Below, in pieces: positions 38,001-44,851 of a stretch of 64,000 nt of DNA (position 1 is the first letter of the stretch; every line of letters starts with the position of its first letter). The translations under genes were made by a program, and so were the position numbers. The notes under the pieces were generated by a model, which was not told the origin of the DNA, did no database searches, and saw nothing but the letters and a program-made list of their open reading frames with translations. Source of the DNA: Pseudomonas sp. MWU15-20650 (GTDB taxonomy: Bacteria > Pseudomonadota > Gammaproteobacteria > Pseudomonadales > Pseudomonadaceae); NCBI RefSeq assembly GCF_023242475.1, contig NZ_JALJFG010000009.1, positions 1 through 64,000 on the forward strand. Direction: 5' to 3'.

Positions 38001-38471
38001 TCTCGTTCGCTGCTGGATCAACTGATGAAAGCCCAGGTTATCCGACGCGGTTTTTTCACCGAGGAGCTTGGGGAGTTGTCGGTTCGATTTACCCTGGCCC
38101 CCTACAGCCTGGATCAGTCGGTCAGCCGCGCGATCCTGCGGTTTGGCGAGCAGCAGTTGGAGTATCGCCACGGTCCGATTGTGCCCATGACGTTCCATTG
38201 GCCCACTGATGCAGATAACGGGCGCAGCAGCCTGGTACTGGAGAGGGGCGCTGAGCAACGGCCATTGGGTATCGAGAAGAATGCAGGGGCGTGGTCGTTG
38301 TTCCGGTTTTTCGATTTGCTGCAAAAAGAGCCTGCAAGTGGTCGGAATGCGCAGATTTTCAAAGCGGACGTTGCCGGCTTGCGTGCTAATTATCTCCTGA
38401 CGAGCCTACGTACACCTGGCCCGTTTGAAATGGACACGTGGCGAACCTTCCGCCTGCCGGAGCAACTATGA
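35100..38471 (+). CDS. tssM: T6SS inner-membrane protein TssM (IcmF)
   Basis: 1123 aa. Two N-terminal membrane segments (about 15-34 and 52-71) and a third near 420 (LLATAVALVIGCAAWLWM) enclose a cytoplasmic domain with an intact Walker A GEQGSGKT (134-141). The large periplasmic part ends in the TssJ-contacting C-terminal domain. The NTP site is complete, unlike in some TssM proteins. Its stop overlaps the stp1 start by four bases. Confidence 0.95.
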   Translation: MSAFFKGVGAVLGRIWVWSLLLVLSSAVVVWYFGPSLAVDDDRFWQGAPARLVTISTLFLLWGLGMVLVGGRHAAGREGPEPAARQQPLKWVEEERGQVRGRFKEALQLLKTSRRYGERNARWRHELPWYLLIGEQGSGKTQLLAAGGLTWPLDHADARPLGSSTHCDWYFADEGILIDTPGRYLTQPDSTVDAAGWLMLLDRLRWRRRVRPLNGVVVVLSIDTLLNTNEYDLDHHARHVHSRLQEIQQTLHVDVPIYLVLTQADRLAGFTEFFDTPLGEGGEGVLGQPLDVGKAGIDITQVRQAVERLLQRLNSELIGRLHLERDVGRRGQMLGFPQEAARIGERLCQFIELAFSAHRYQRVNGLRGFYLTCADGRQSRFVQGLFSRVIFAEADLAGLQTQEQQRLRRRQGLLATAVALVIGCAAWLWMHSYSTNHHRLAELAILTVHTSPERDDAPALLDLLDTRWAATQVFPAPSDVRLVERAGLYQGEQSRPWVNRAYEQPLQQQLLAWLTAQVEGQVRASLGDRAQLLDNLRAYLMLNLRERRDTEWLAQYVADYGGVRFAADRPLQKRLSEHVARLLERPFVVPLDDELVAQARTELRGESLADVVYRVLREQSRNLEPLRLAEGKVFAAIDPPIPGFYTKRYVQYFEAQGPRLVNAIAQDNWVLGEGTDLSPQDLRRLMSELQQRYFSEYAQAWSAALGQVTLQQTDNLREDAEQLTRLTSPQSPLIQLLHQLRENTRLLAGHDRLAPERLNDLAQRSGELGELTNVVVADGQAAFADSARRALQRRFEPLHQLLDEQQNPGAELSQALRLLDELHLQLTALNRDSSPEQAAFLRVKRRMEGQQDVLGNLRDVAGRLPLPLDGWLEALADNSWRHLLEQAYVHVNQRYQGEVYDLYAKAISRRYPFNAHATSDVALNDFQEFFKPQGVMARFQEAYLRPFVSVDGTRFRLRGLDGHGLPVSRSLLDQLMKAQVIRRGFFTEELGELSVRFTLAPYSLDQSVSRAILRFGEQQLEYRHGPIVPMTFHWPTDADNGRSSLVLERGAEQRPLGIEKNAGAWSLFRFFDLLQKEPASGRNAQIFKADVAGLRANYLLTSLRTPGPFEMDTWRTFRLPEQL

Positions 38472-39199
38472 GCCAGGCGGCCACTCAATGGCGCAGTGCC
38501 GGGCGCACGCAGCGAGGGCTGGCTCGACTGCGTAATGAGGATGCCTTCATAGACTGCCCGCAACGAGGTTGTTGGGCCGTGGCGGATGGCATGGGTGGGC
38601 ATCGACAGGGGGATCTCGCCAGTCAGTGGGTGGTCAGCAGCCTGGCCTCATTGCCGGCCCGGGGCAGCCTTGATCAGCGTGTCAATGCGGCCCGTCAACG
38701 TTTGCAAGGCGTCAATCAGCAATTGGTGAGGGGGCAGCCAGCGCCGGGCGAAAAGGGTGATACCACGATGGGCAGCACCGTGGTTGCGTTGTTGCTTGAG
38801 GACGGACGTGCGGCGTGTATCTGGGCAGGAGACAGTCGCTGTTATCTATGGCGTGGGCAGAGCCTTTATCAGTTGTCGAGGGATCATTCGCTGCAGCAGC
38901 GCCTCTTGGATGAGCGCCGACTCAGCGTGGCCCAAGCTCGCGCTCACCCTGGCGCCAGGGCCCTGACCCGTGCCATTGGCGCACCTTCGCCATTGCACCT
39001 TGAAGTGCTGGAGCTCAGTACTCGGCCGGGGGATGTCTTTTTGTTGTGCAGTGATGGCCTGTACCAGGCCCTGAGTCATGTTGAACTGGGCCAGGCGTTG
39101 AGCATGGCGGCACCGCAGCAGGCCGTGGAACGGCTGTTTGCAAGGGCGTTGCGCAGGCCCCCGCCAGATGACCTGACCGCCGTCGTGGTGCAGCCATGA
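38468..39199 (+). CDS. stp1: PP2C-type protein phosphatase of the T6SS locus (Stp1-like)
   Basis: 243 aa. All PP2C metal and catalytic motifs are visible: RGLARLRNEDAF, AVADGMGGHRQGD, TTMGSTVVAL, WAGDSRCYLWR, LLCSDGLYQ and DDLTAVVV. It should dephosphorylate the targets of the adjacent kinase, probably the FHA protein. The start overlaps the tssM stop, and its own stop overlaps the kinase start (ATGA). Confidence 0.93.
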   Translation: MSQAATQWRSAGRTQRGLARLRNEDAFIDCPQRGCWAVADGMGGHRQGDLASQWVVSSLASLPARGSLDQRVNAARQRLQGVNQQLVRGQPAPGEKGDTTMGSTVVALLLEDGRAACIWAGDSRCYLWRGQSLYQLSRDHSLQQRLLDERRLSVAQARAHPGARALTRAIGAPSPLHLEVLELSTRPGDVFLLCSDGLYQALSHVELGQALSMAAPQQAVERLFARALRRPPPDDLTAVVVQP

Positions 39200-40038
39200 G
39201 TTCGCCGGGAGAACTACCCGGTCTACTGGTCGGGCGTTATCACCTTGAGCACGTATTGGGCAGGGGTGGGATGGGGGTGGTTTATCGTGCTAGAGACTTG
39301 CTGCATGAGCAATTTGGCGAGCCATGTGCCAGTGTGGCACTGAAGCTGCCGGGCGAGTCTGTTGCCCAGTGCCCCGATGCGCATGTGTTGCTGTACAGCG
39401 AATTTGCGTTGTCTCGCCGTCTGCGGCACGACCGTGTGATACGGACGTTTTCGTTTGAGGTCGATACACACAGCCAGATCGCTTTTTTCACCATGGAGTT
39501 GCTGCAGGGCATGACCCTGGACCGCCTGATCCGGGAATGCCCTGACGGTTTGCCCTGGCAGGAACTGCAACCCATGGCCTTGCAACTGCTGGATGCCCTG
39601 GTCTACACCCATCAGCAAAACGTGCTGCACGGCGATGTCAAGCCGGCCAATGTCATGGTGGGTGAAGACGGGGTGTGTTTGTTCGATTTTGGCCTGGGGG
39701 ACGCACCGGCGCAGGTGGCGGCAGGTTTGCCGTGTGTGAGTCGCAGCCGTTTGAACGCCTGGACACGTGCTTATGCTGCCCCGGAGTTGCTGGCCGGTGG
39801 CGCGCTGACGGCCGTGGCGGACCTGTACAGCGTGGCCAGCGTATTGTACGAGCTGGCTCACGGCAAACGCCTGGGGGAACGCTTGCCCATGGGCAGGCTG
39901 ACCCGGCCCACGCAATTGCCCAGGCACTGTTGGCCGGCGTTACGCACGGCGCTGGCGATTGACCCGCAACACCGAATCCTCACGGTCGCCGAGTTGCGCG
40001 AGGTCATGGGGTGCAACCGATTCCGCTGGTATTTGTAG
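39196..40038 (+). CDS. stk1: Serine/threonine protein kinase of the T6SS locus (Stk1-like)
   Basis: 280 aa, kinase domain only, with no membrane segment or sensor domain. LGRGGMGVVYRARD is the glycine loop, VALKLPGE carries the ATP lysine, HGDVKPANVMV near residue 145 is the catalytic loop and DFGLGD the metal site; YAAPELL is the APE motif. The catalytic loop reads HGD instead of HRD, so this is a non-RD kinase. It is the last T6SS gene, and the next gene is convergent 8 bp away. Confidence 0.92.
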   Translation: MSSPGELPGLLVGRYHLEHVLGRGGMGVVYRARDLLHEQFGEPCASVALKLPGESVAQCPDAHVLLYSEFALSRRLRHDRVIRTFSFEVDTHSQIAFFTMELLQGMTLDRLIRECPDGLPWQELQPMALQLLDALVYTHQQNVLHGDVKPANVMVGEDGVCLFDFGLGDAPAQVAAGLPCVSRSRLNAWTRAYAAPELLAGGALTAVADLYSVASVLYELAHGKRLGERLPMGRLTRPTQLPRHCWPALRTALAIDPQHRILTVAELREVMGCNRFRWYL

Positions 40039-40046
40039 CGAACCCG

Positions 40047-40376
40047 TCAGACGGTCAAGTCGTGCAGTTGGCAGTACTCGACCCAGCTCAGGCCAGCCAT
40101 CTGCGCGACTTCCCTGTGGACTTCGAGGCGCTGGGCTTCGAAGGCTTCGGTCGATTCCGCCGTGAGCTTGAGGGTCAGTTCCCAGGCGAACAGCTGCAAG
40201 TATTCGGCGTGTGCTTCGAAGGCTTCGTTCAGGCGTTCGGCGCGATACTGCGCCAGGGTTTCCCCTCTGGCGCGGGCTGCCAGAGGGTTGAGGTTGTCGA
40301 GCTCAGCGACGACTTCCGGGTGTTCGCGCAGGAATCTATCCAGGGCGAGTTGGTACTTTTCGCTGGGTGCTGACAA
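40047..40376 (-). CDS. Small conserved protein of unknown function (DUF6388-like)
   Basis: 109 aa, soluble and helical, rich in Glu/Ala/Leu (FLREHPEVVAELDNLNPLAA). I think it belongs to the pseudomonad family DUF6388, but that is from memory. The start codon is TTG, with AAGGTG nine bases upstream; no ATG or GTG fits the frame. It converges on stk1 and probably shares a transcript with the membrane protein gene 11 bp upstream. Confidence 0.7.
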   Translation of the reverse strand: MSAPSEKYQLALDRFLREHPEVVAELDNLNPLAARARGETLAQYRAERLNEAFEAHAEYLQLFAWELTLKLTAESTEAFEAQRLEVHREVAQMAGLSWVEYCQLHDLTV

Positions 40377-40387
40377 AGGTATGCACC

Positions 40388-40666
40388 TTAGTGAGAAGGG
40401 CGGGAACCTGCGTCGGAGGCGCGCTTACGAACATGCTGCCGAGCACGTTTACGAGACCTGCGCTGTATCCAGTTTTGCACTGGCGCCAGCAAAAAGAACA
40501 TCAGGTAAGCGACGAGTACCAGTGTCAGGTCTATCCAGGTTTCCGCGATGGGCCCGGTGAAGAGCTCAATGACGTGTTTGATCACAAATAACAGCGCGAC
40601 GCTGCACAGCCACAACAGAATGGTGATAAAGATGGGACGTATGTTGCTTGACCGCTTGTCTTGCAT
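40388..40666 (-). CDS. Small inner-membrane protein of unknown function
   Basis: 92 aa: two hydrophobic segments (about 10-32, IFITILLWLCSVALLFVI; and 44-62, IDLTLVLVAYLMFFLLAP) followed by a very basic tail (RRSRKRARQHVRKRA). The ATG at 40666 was chosen because it starts just before the first segment; the frame extends 14 codons further. No family was recognised. An 8-bp inverted repeat lies 62 bp upstream of its start. Confidence 0.6.
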   Translation of the reverse strand: MQDKRSSNIRPIFITILLWLCSVALLFVIKHVIELFTGPIAETWIDLTLVLVAYLMFFLLAPVQNWIQRRSRKRARQHVRKRASDAGSRPSH

Positions 40667-40727
40667 AGTAAGGCTATCTCCTTTGGACCTGCTTGCGTTC
40701 CCGACCATATTCCCTGAGTGGGAAACC

Positions 40728-40750
40728 GATGTTACCTAGCTTGTAACATC
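40728..40750. promoter_or_regulatory. Perfect 8-7-8 inverted repeat
   Basis: GATGTTAC (40728-40735) and GTAACATC (40743-40750) are separated by CTAGCTT. It sits in the 322-bp divergent gap between the small membrane protein (start 40666) and the EIIC-EAL gene (start 40989), closer to the former. There is no U-tract, so an operator is more likely than a terminator. The rest of the gap shows a GGGAGCG/CGCTCCC hairpin near 40886-40912 and nothing else I can name. Confidence 0.45.
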
Positions 40751-40988
40751 CAGTAATACGCTGAAAAGCGTGGATGATACCGACTCAAATAGGTTTAGTG
40801 GACGGCCGAAGCCAGAAAGTTCTTATTAATTATTCGGAAATCAGCGTAGCAAATTCGCTTTTCTTGTCGAAAAACACGCGCGGGGAGCGGCAAAAGGCTT
40901 TCGCTCCCGCTATCAGGGCGTGTAGCGTTGTCGCAGGTTTCCGGCCTTGGTTTGCAGAGGCTCTGGGTGACGGGCAGAGGGACGGTTC

Positions 40989-43064
40989 ATGGCGCAAACG
41001 CTGTTCAAACTTTTCCTGACCCAGCGTCTGGCGGTCTTGGCCAGCACTGAATCGTTGCGTGCGATTCGTGAAGGGTTGTTGTGGATACTGCCTTGTCTGT
41101 TGGTGTCTGCAGGTTTTCTGATCCTGTCCGAATGCGCCAAGGTGTTGGGGTTTGACCCGCAAGTGGTGAGTTTCCTGGCGGGGCTGCACAACCAGATCAG
41201 TTCGGTCATTCCACTGCTGGTCGCGGCCTCCATTGGCTACATGCTGGCGATTCAGTATCGCCTGCCGCAGCTACCTGTCGCCTTTCTGTGCCTTGCCCAT
41301 GTGGTGATCGCCACGTTCGTCTTGCGTGAGTATCCCCGGGCGTCAGCCACCTTCCTGTTGTTTATTGCCATTGCATCGCCCTTGATCAATGTGCCGGCTA
41401 TTGCCTGGCTGCACCGCTTTCGTTGGACGCGCCTGGTCAACGAAGACCTGGTAGGGCACAACCTCAAGGGCACCATCAATATGGTGCTCCCAGGCGCGAT
41501 CACGGCCTTGTCGTTGGTGGTGGTGTTGTCGTTGTTGCTGCTGATCCCCTATGTGGCGCAACTGCAGGGCCCCCAGGTGCTCGATGCATTGCAGACTCCC
41601 TACGGCAGCGGGCTGTTTGTCACGCTGATGAATTCGCTGCTGTGGTTTTTTGGGATTCACGGCGTGTATGCCATGCAGCCGCTGTTCGATGTATTGGACC
41701 AGGCCGTGACGCTCAATGGTATGGCGCTGGCGGCCGGTGAGCCGATCAAGTACCTGCTCAACAACGGCCTGCTGGGTTGTTTTGCGTTCATCGGCGGGTC
41801 GGGCGCAACGTTGTGCCTGCTGCTGGCAATCCTGCTGTTCTCCAAGAGCCAGTCCATGCGTTTGCTGGCGATCGCCAGTTTGCCGCTGTCGTTATTCAAT
41901 GTCAGCGAGGTGCTGTTGTTTGGCTTGCCGATCATTCTCAATCCGCGTTTGTTCATACCGTTTTTGCTGGTGCCGGCCGTCAACGCGATGGTCGCGCTGA
42001 TGGTGGTACAACTGGGCTGGGTGTCACCGGCGGTGGCCACTGTGCCGTTTACTGCCCCGGTCCTGCTCAATGCTTACCTCAGCACCCACGGAGACGTGGC
42101 GGCGGTGGTGCTGCAATTGGTGTTAGTGGGCGTGGGGACGCTGGTGTACGCACCCTATGTGCGTGCGATTCATCGCCAGTCCAGCGAAGGCGGTACGGTG
42201 TACCTCAAGTCCCTGGACATGACCTTTCGCGGCCTGGAAGAGAAAGGCCGATTGCTGGAGTTCGACCCGGTGCTGGCGTCCCACCGGACCTTGGCCCGCC
42301 AGGCCGCTGAACTGAGTCGCATCCAGCAGATCAGCGATTATGAGTTCTACCTCGAGTTTCAGCCGCAGGTCTCCACGCGCACTGGCCTGTGCACCGGTTG
42401 CGAAGCATTGATGCGCGCCCGGGATAGCCAGGGCAAGGTGCATTCCCCCTGGGAATTCCTGCAATGGCTGGCGCAGGCCAGGCTGATGCCGGATGTGGAC
42501 GTCTGGGTGGCGTCACAGGCGGTGCGCCAGTACCAGAAGTGGAAGAAGGTCGGCTTTGAGTTACCGATGACCATCAATGTTTCCAGCGCCACCCTGAAGG
42601 ACACCGCCTACGGCGATCGCCTGGTCGAGATTCTTGCCCAGGCCCATGGGCGGGTCTCGGTGGAGATTACCGAAGACGCGCTGGTCAGTGACATCCAGGC
42701 CACCCGCCAGACCATCCAGAAACTGCAGGCGTTGGGCGCGAAAGTGTATATCGATGATTTTGGCACCGGGTTTTCCGCGTTGAGTTACCTGCACCAGTTT
42801 CCCGTTGACTTCATCAAGATCGATCGCAGTTTTGTGGTCGCCCAGCACGACCCCAAAGGGGCCCAGGTGCTGACCGGTATGCTGCGTTTCTGTGAGGCGC
42901 TGAACCTGGGGGTCGTGGTTGAGGGGGTAGAAACCGCCGAGCAGTTGGCGTTCTTGAAGACTGGCACCGAGTTGTTTATCCAGGGCTGGTACTTCAGCAA
43001 GGCGCTGCCCGGCGATCAGTTGCCGTGCTTTGTGCGTGAGCGCGCGGCGTTGGCCGAGGTCTAG
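40989..43064 (+). CDS. PTS EIIC-like membrane domain fused to an EAL c-di-GMP phosphodiesterase
   Basis: 691 aa. Residues 1-395 form a polytopic membrane domain with lactose/cellobiose-type EIIC motifs: FGIHG (221-225), IGGSGATL (268-275) and NVSEVLLFGLPIILNP (304-319). Residues 440-690 are an EAL domain with intact catalytic motifs: CEALMRA (Glu472), INVSS, VEITEDAL, YIDDFGTGFS (DD at 589-590), KIDRSFV and VEGVETAEQL. It should hydrolyse c-di-GMP to pGpG at the inner membrane. No GGDEF, EIIA or EIIB domain is present. The natural reading is a sugar-binding channel domain reused as a sensor (inference). It is a single gene between the T6SS and alkane regions. Confidence 0.88.
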   Translation: MAQTLFKLFLTQRLAVLASTESLRAIREGLLWILPCLLVSAGFLILSECAKVLGFDPQVVSFLAGLHNQISSVIPLLVAASIGYMLAIQYRLPQLPVAFLCLAHVVIATFVLREYPRASATFLLFIAIASPLINVPAIAWLHRFRWTRLVNEDLVGHNLKGTINMVLPGAITALSLVVVLSLLLLIPYVAQLQGPQVLDALQTPYGSGLFVTLMNSLLWFFGIHGVYAMQPLFDVLDQAVTLNGMALAAGEPIKYLLNNGLLGCFAFIGGSGATLCLLLAILLFSKSQSMRLLAIASLPLSLFNVSEVLLFGLPIILNPRLFIPFLLVPAVNAMVALMVVQLGWVSPAVATVPFTAPVLLNAYLSTHGDVAAVVLQLVLVGVGTLVYAPYVRAIHRQSSEGGTVYLKSLDMTFRGLEEKGRLLEFDPVLASHRTLARQAAELSRIQQISDYEFYLEFQPQVSTRTGLCTGCEALMRARDSQGKVHSPWEFLQWLAQARLMPDVDVWVASQAVRQYQKWKKVGFELPMTINVSSATLKDTAYGDRLVEILAQAHGRVSVEITEDALVSDIQATRQTIQKLQALGAKVYIDDFGTGFSALSYLHQFPVDFIKIDRSFVVAQHDPKGAQVLTGMLRFCEALNLGVVVEGVETAEQLAFLKTGTELFIQGWYFSKALPGDQLPCFVRERAALAEV

Positions 43065-43090
43065 CGATGAACTTGGGCAGACCGCGTTCT

Positions 43091-43113
43091 TCGCGAGCAA
43101 GCTTGCTCCTACA
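43091..43113. repeat. REP-like palindrome at a gene end
   Basis: TCGCGAGCAAGCTTGCTCCT plus three bases is the common pseudomonad GCGAGCAAGCTTGCTC repeat. It supplies the TAG stop codon (43111-43109) of the leftward gene that ends here and lies 27 bp after the stop of the EIIC-EAL gene, in the convergent gap. Confidence 0.7.
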
Positions 43114-43945
43114 AGAAGCGTTGGCGGGTCTGTTCGATCTCCTCAAGCAATGCGTCGATGCCCGCCAGGCGCACGCGGTTATCGTGGTCCCAGGGATGAA
43201 AGCCCGGTTTGAAATAGTGCAGCCACGGCACCAGCATGCGTGGGAACACGCCCTTGGGCCCGTACAAGAACTTGAGCATGCGCCAGAACCCTTTCAGGTG
43301 CCCTCCCGATTGGCGGTCGGCAATCAGCAGGCGCAGGTGAAAATCCAACACCACCAGCCAGAACAACAGCGTGGTAGTGAGCATGGTCCCGGTGCGCAGC
43401 AGGTAGCGCGCAGGGCCGGGCTTGATCACGGTGTTCCACACATCGAACGCCACGGCTTTATGTTCGGTTTCTTCAAGGGCGTGCCAGCGCCACATCTGCT
43501 GATAACCCTTGAGCGAATCGCCAAAGCGCGACGGGTCGCTGAGCAGGATTTCCGCGAGCATCGCGGTGTAGTGTTCAAGGGCGATCGTCACCGCCAGGTT
43601 GAAAGACGGTGGCAGGTGCTTTTTCTGTAGGTCGAGGAAGAACTTGAGGCGACGGTCGAGGGTGTGCGCCGGTAAACCTGCCGCTTGCAGCAAGTCGTTG
43701 TAGGCCAGGTGCTCGCGGCTGTGCATGGCCTCCTGGCCGATGAAACCCTGGATCTGCTTTTTCAGGTCCGGGTCGTCGATCTGCGAGCGGTAGTGGCGCA
43801 CGCTGTCCATGAAAAACAGCTCGCCCTGGGGAAACAGCAACGACAGCGCGTTGAAGAAGTGAGTGATGAACGGCCCTTGTTCATGCCAGTTCTTGATACG
43901 CCCGGCAGGTAAGGCAAAACGGATATCGCGACGAATGGGCAACAT
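43109..43945 (-). CDS. Predicted metal-dependent hydrolase (PF10118-type)
   Basis: 278 aa, with the helical His/Glu-rich core of the 'predicted metal-dependent hydrolase' family: FFMDSVRHYRSQI, FIGQEAMHSREHLAYN, ALEHYTAMLAE and WHALEETEHKAVAFD supply the E..H and E..ExxH metal ligands, resembling a ferritin-like di-iron site. A hydrophobic stretch (TTLLFWLVVLDFHLRLL, about 190-207) suggests membrane contact. Activity is unproven. It is third in the BVMO-SDR-hydrolase run, 15 bp after the SDR gene. Confidence 0.75.
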   Translation of the reverse strand: MLPIRRDIRFALPAGRIKNWHEQGPFITHFFNALSLLFPQGELFFMDSVRHYRSQIDDPDLKKQIQGFIGQEAMHSREHLAYNDLLQAAGLPAHTLDRRLKFFLDLQKKHLPPSFNLAVTIALEHYTAMLAEILLSDPSRFGDSLKGYQQMWRWHALEETEHKAVAFDVWNTVIKPGPARYLLRTGTMLTTTLLFWLVVLDFHLRLLIADRQSGGHLKGFWRMLKFLYGPKGVFPRMLVPWLHYFKPGFHPWDHDNRVRLAGIDALLEEIEQTRQRFL

Positions 43946-43960
43946 GGTGCGTCCTCCTGT

Positions 43961-44851
43961 TCAGAGACGGGGCTCGTCGTGGGTTTCAAACGCTGGCGTG
44001 GGCTGTTTTGGCGCCATGCGTTTGCTGGCCAGTACCACCAACGCTTGATAGGCCGCCGGCAAGCAGCGGGCGAGCAGGTCGAGAAAATAGGCATCGCGAC
44101 CGATCAGCACACGACGCTTGTTTTTGCGCACGCCTTGCAGGATCACTTTGGCGGCCTGGTCGGCGTCGGTGATAAACAGCTTTTCGAAATCGGCGCGTGC
44201 CTGTTGTTCGTTGTGAATGAGGAAGCCCGTCACGTTCGCGTCGATACGGCTACTGCGGCAGATATCGGTACGAATGCCGCCCGGGTGCACGCAGGTGGCC
44301 GATACACCGCAGCGTTGCAGGTCGAGTTCCTGGCGCAGGGATTCGGTAAAGCCACGGACGGCAAACTTGGTGGCGTTGTAGCCGCTCATGCCGGGTTGGG
44401 CGAACAAGCCGAACACGCTGGAAGTGTTGACGACATGCCCATCGCCGCTGGCCTTGAGGTGCGGCAGGAACGCCTTGGTGCCATGCACCACGCCCCAGAA
44501 ATTGATGCCGACGATCCATTCCAGGTCGGCGTAATCCACGCCTTCCACTGTGCTCGACAGCGCCACCCCGGCATTGTTGAAGATCAGGTTGACCTGGCCA
44601 TGCTCGGCCACACAACGCGCCGCCCAGGCCACCATGGCTTCGCGGTCGGAGACATCGAGCACCTGAGTGGTGATGGTCACGGGTGACAGCGTCGAAGTTT
44701 TGATCAACCTCAGGGTGTGCTCCAGCCCCTGGCTGTTCTTGTCTGCCAGGGCCAAGTGGCAGCCTTCACGCGCCAGGGCCAAAGCCAATGCACGGCCCAT
44801 GCCGGACGCCGCACCTGTGATCGCCGCCACGCGGCCATTGAATGACTTCAT
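43961..44851 (-). CDS. Short-chain dehydrogenase/reductase
   Basis: 296 aa. TGAASGMGRALALALA near residue 14 is the NAD(P) loop; NNAG follows, and the catalytic set includes the Ser of NTSSVFGLF and Tyr/Lys in YNATKFAV. The C-terminal extension (about 230-296) is basic with a hydrophobic helix. Linked to a Baeyer-Villiger enzyme, it may interconvert a secondary alcohol and the ketone substrate. The start overlaps the BVMO stop (ATGA), so the genes are translationally coupled. Confidence 0.87.
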   Translation of the reverse strand: MKSFNGRVAAITGAASGMGRALALALAREGCHLALADKNSQGLEHTLRLIKTSTLSPVTITTQVLDVSDREAMVAWAARCVAEHGQVNLIFNNAGVALSSTVEGVDYADLEWIVGINFWGVVHGTKAFLPHLKASGDGHVVNTSSVFGLFAQPGMSGYNATKFAVRGFTESLRQELDLQRCGVSATCVHPGGIRTDICRSSRIDANVTGFLIHNEQQARADFEKLFITDADQAAKVILQGVRKNKRRVLIGRDAYFLDLLARCLPAAYQALVVLASKRMAPKQPTPAFETHDEPRL

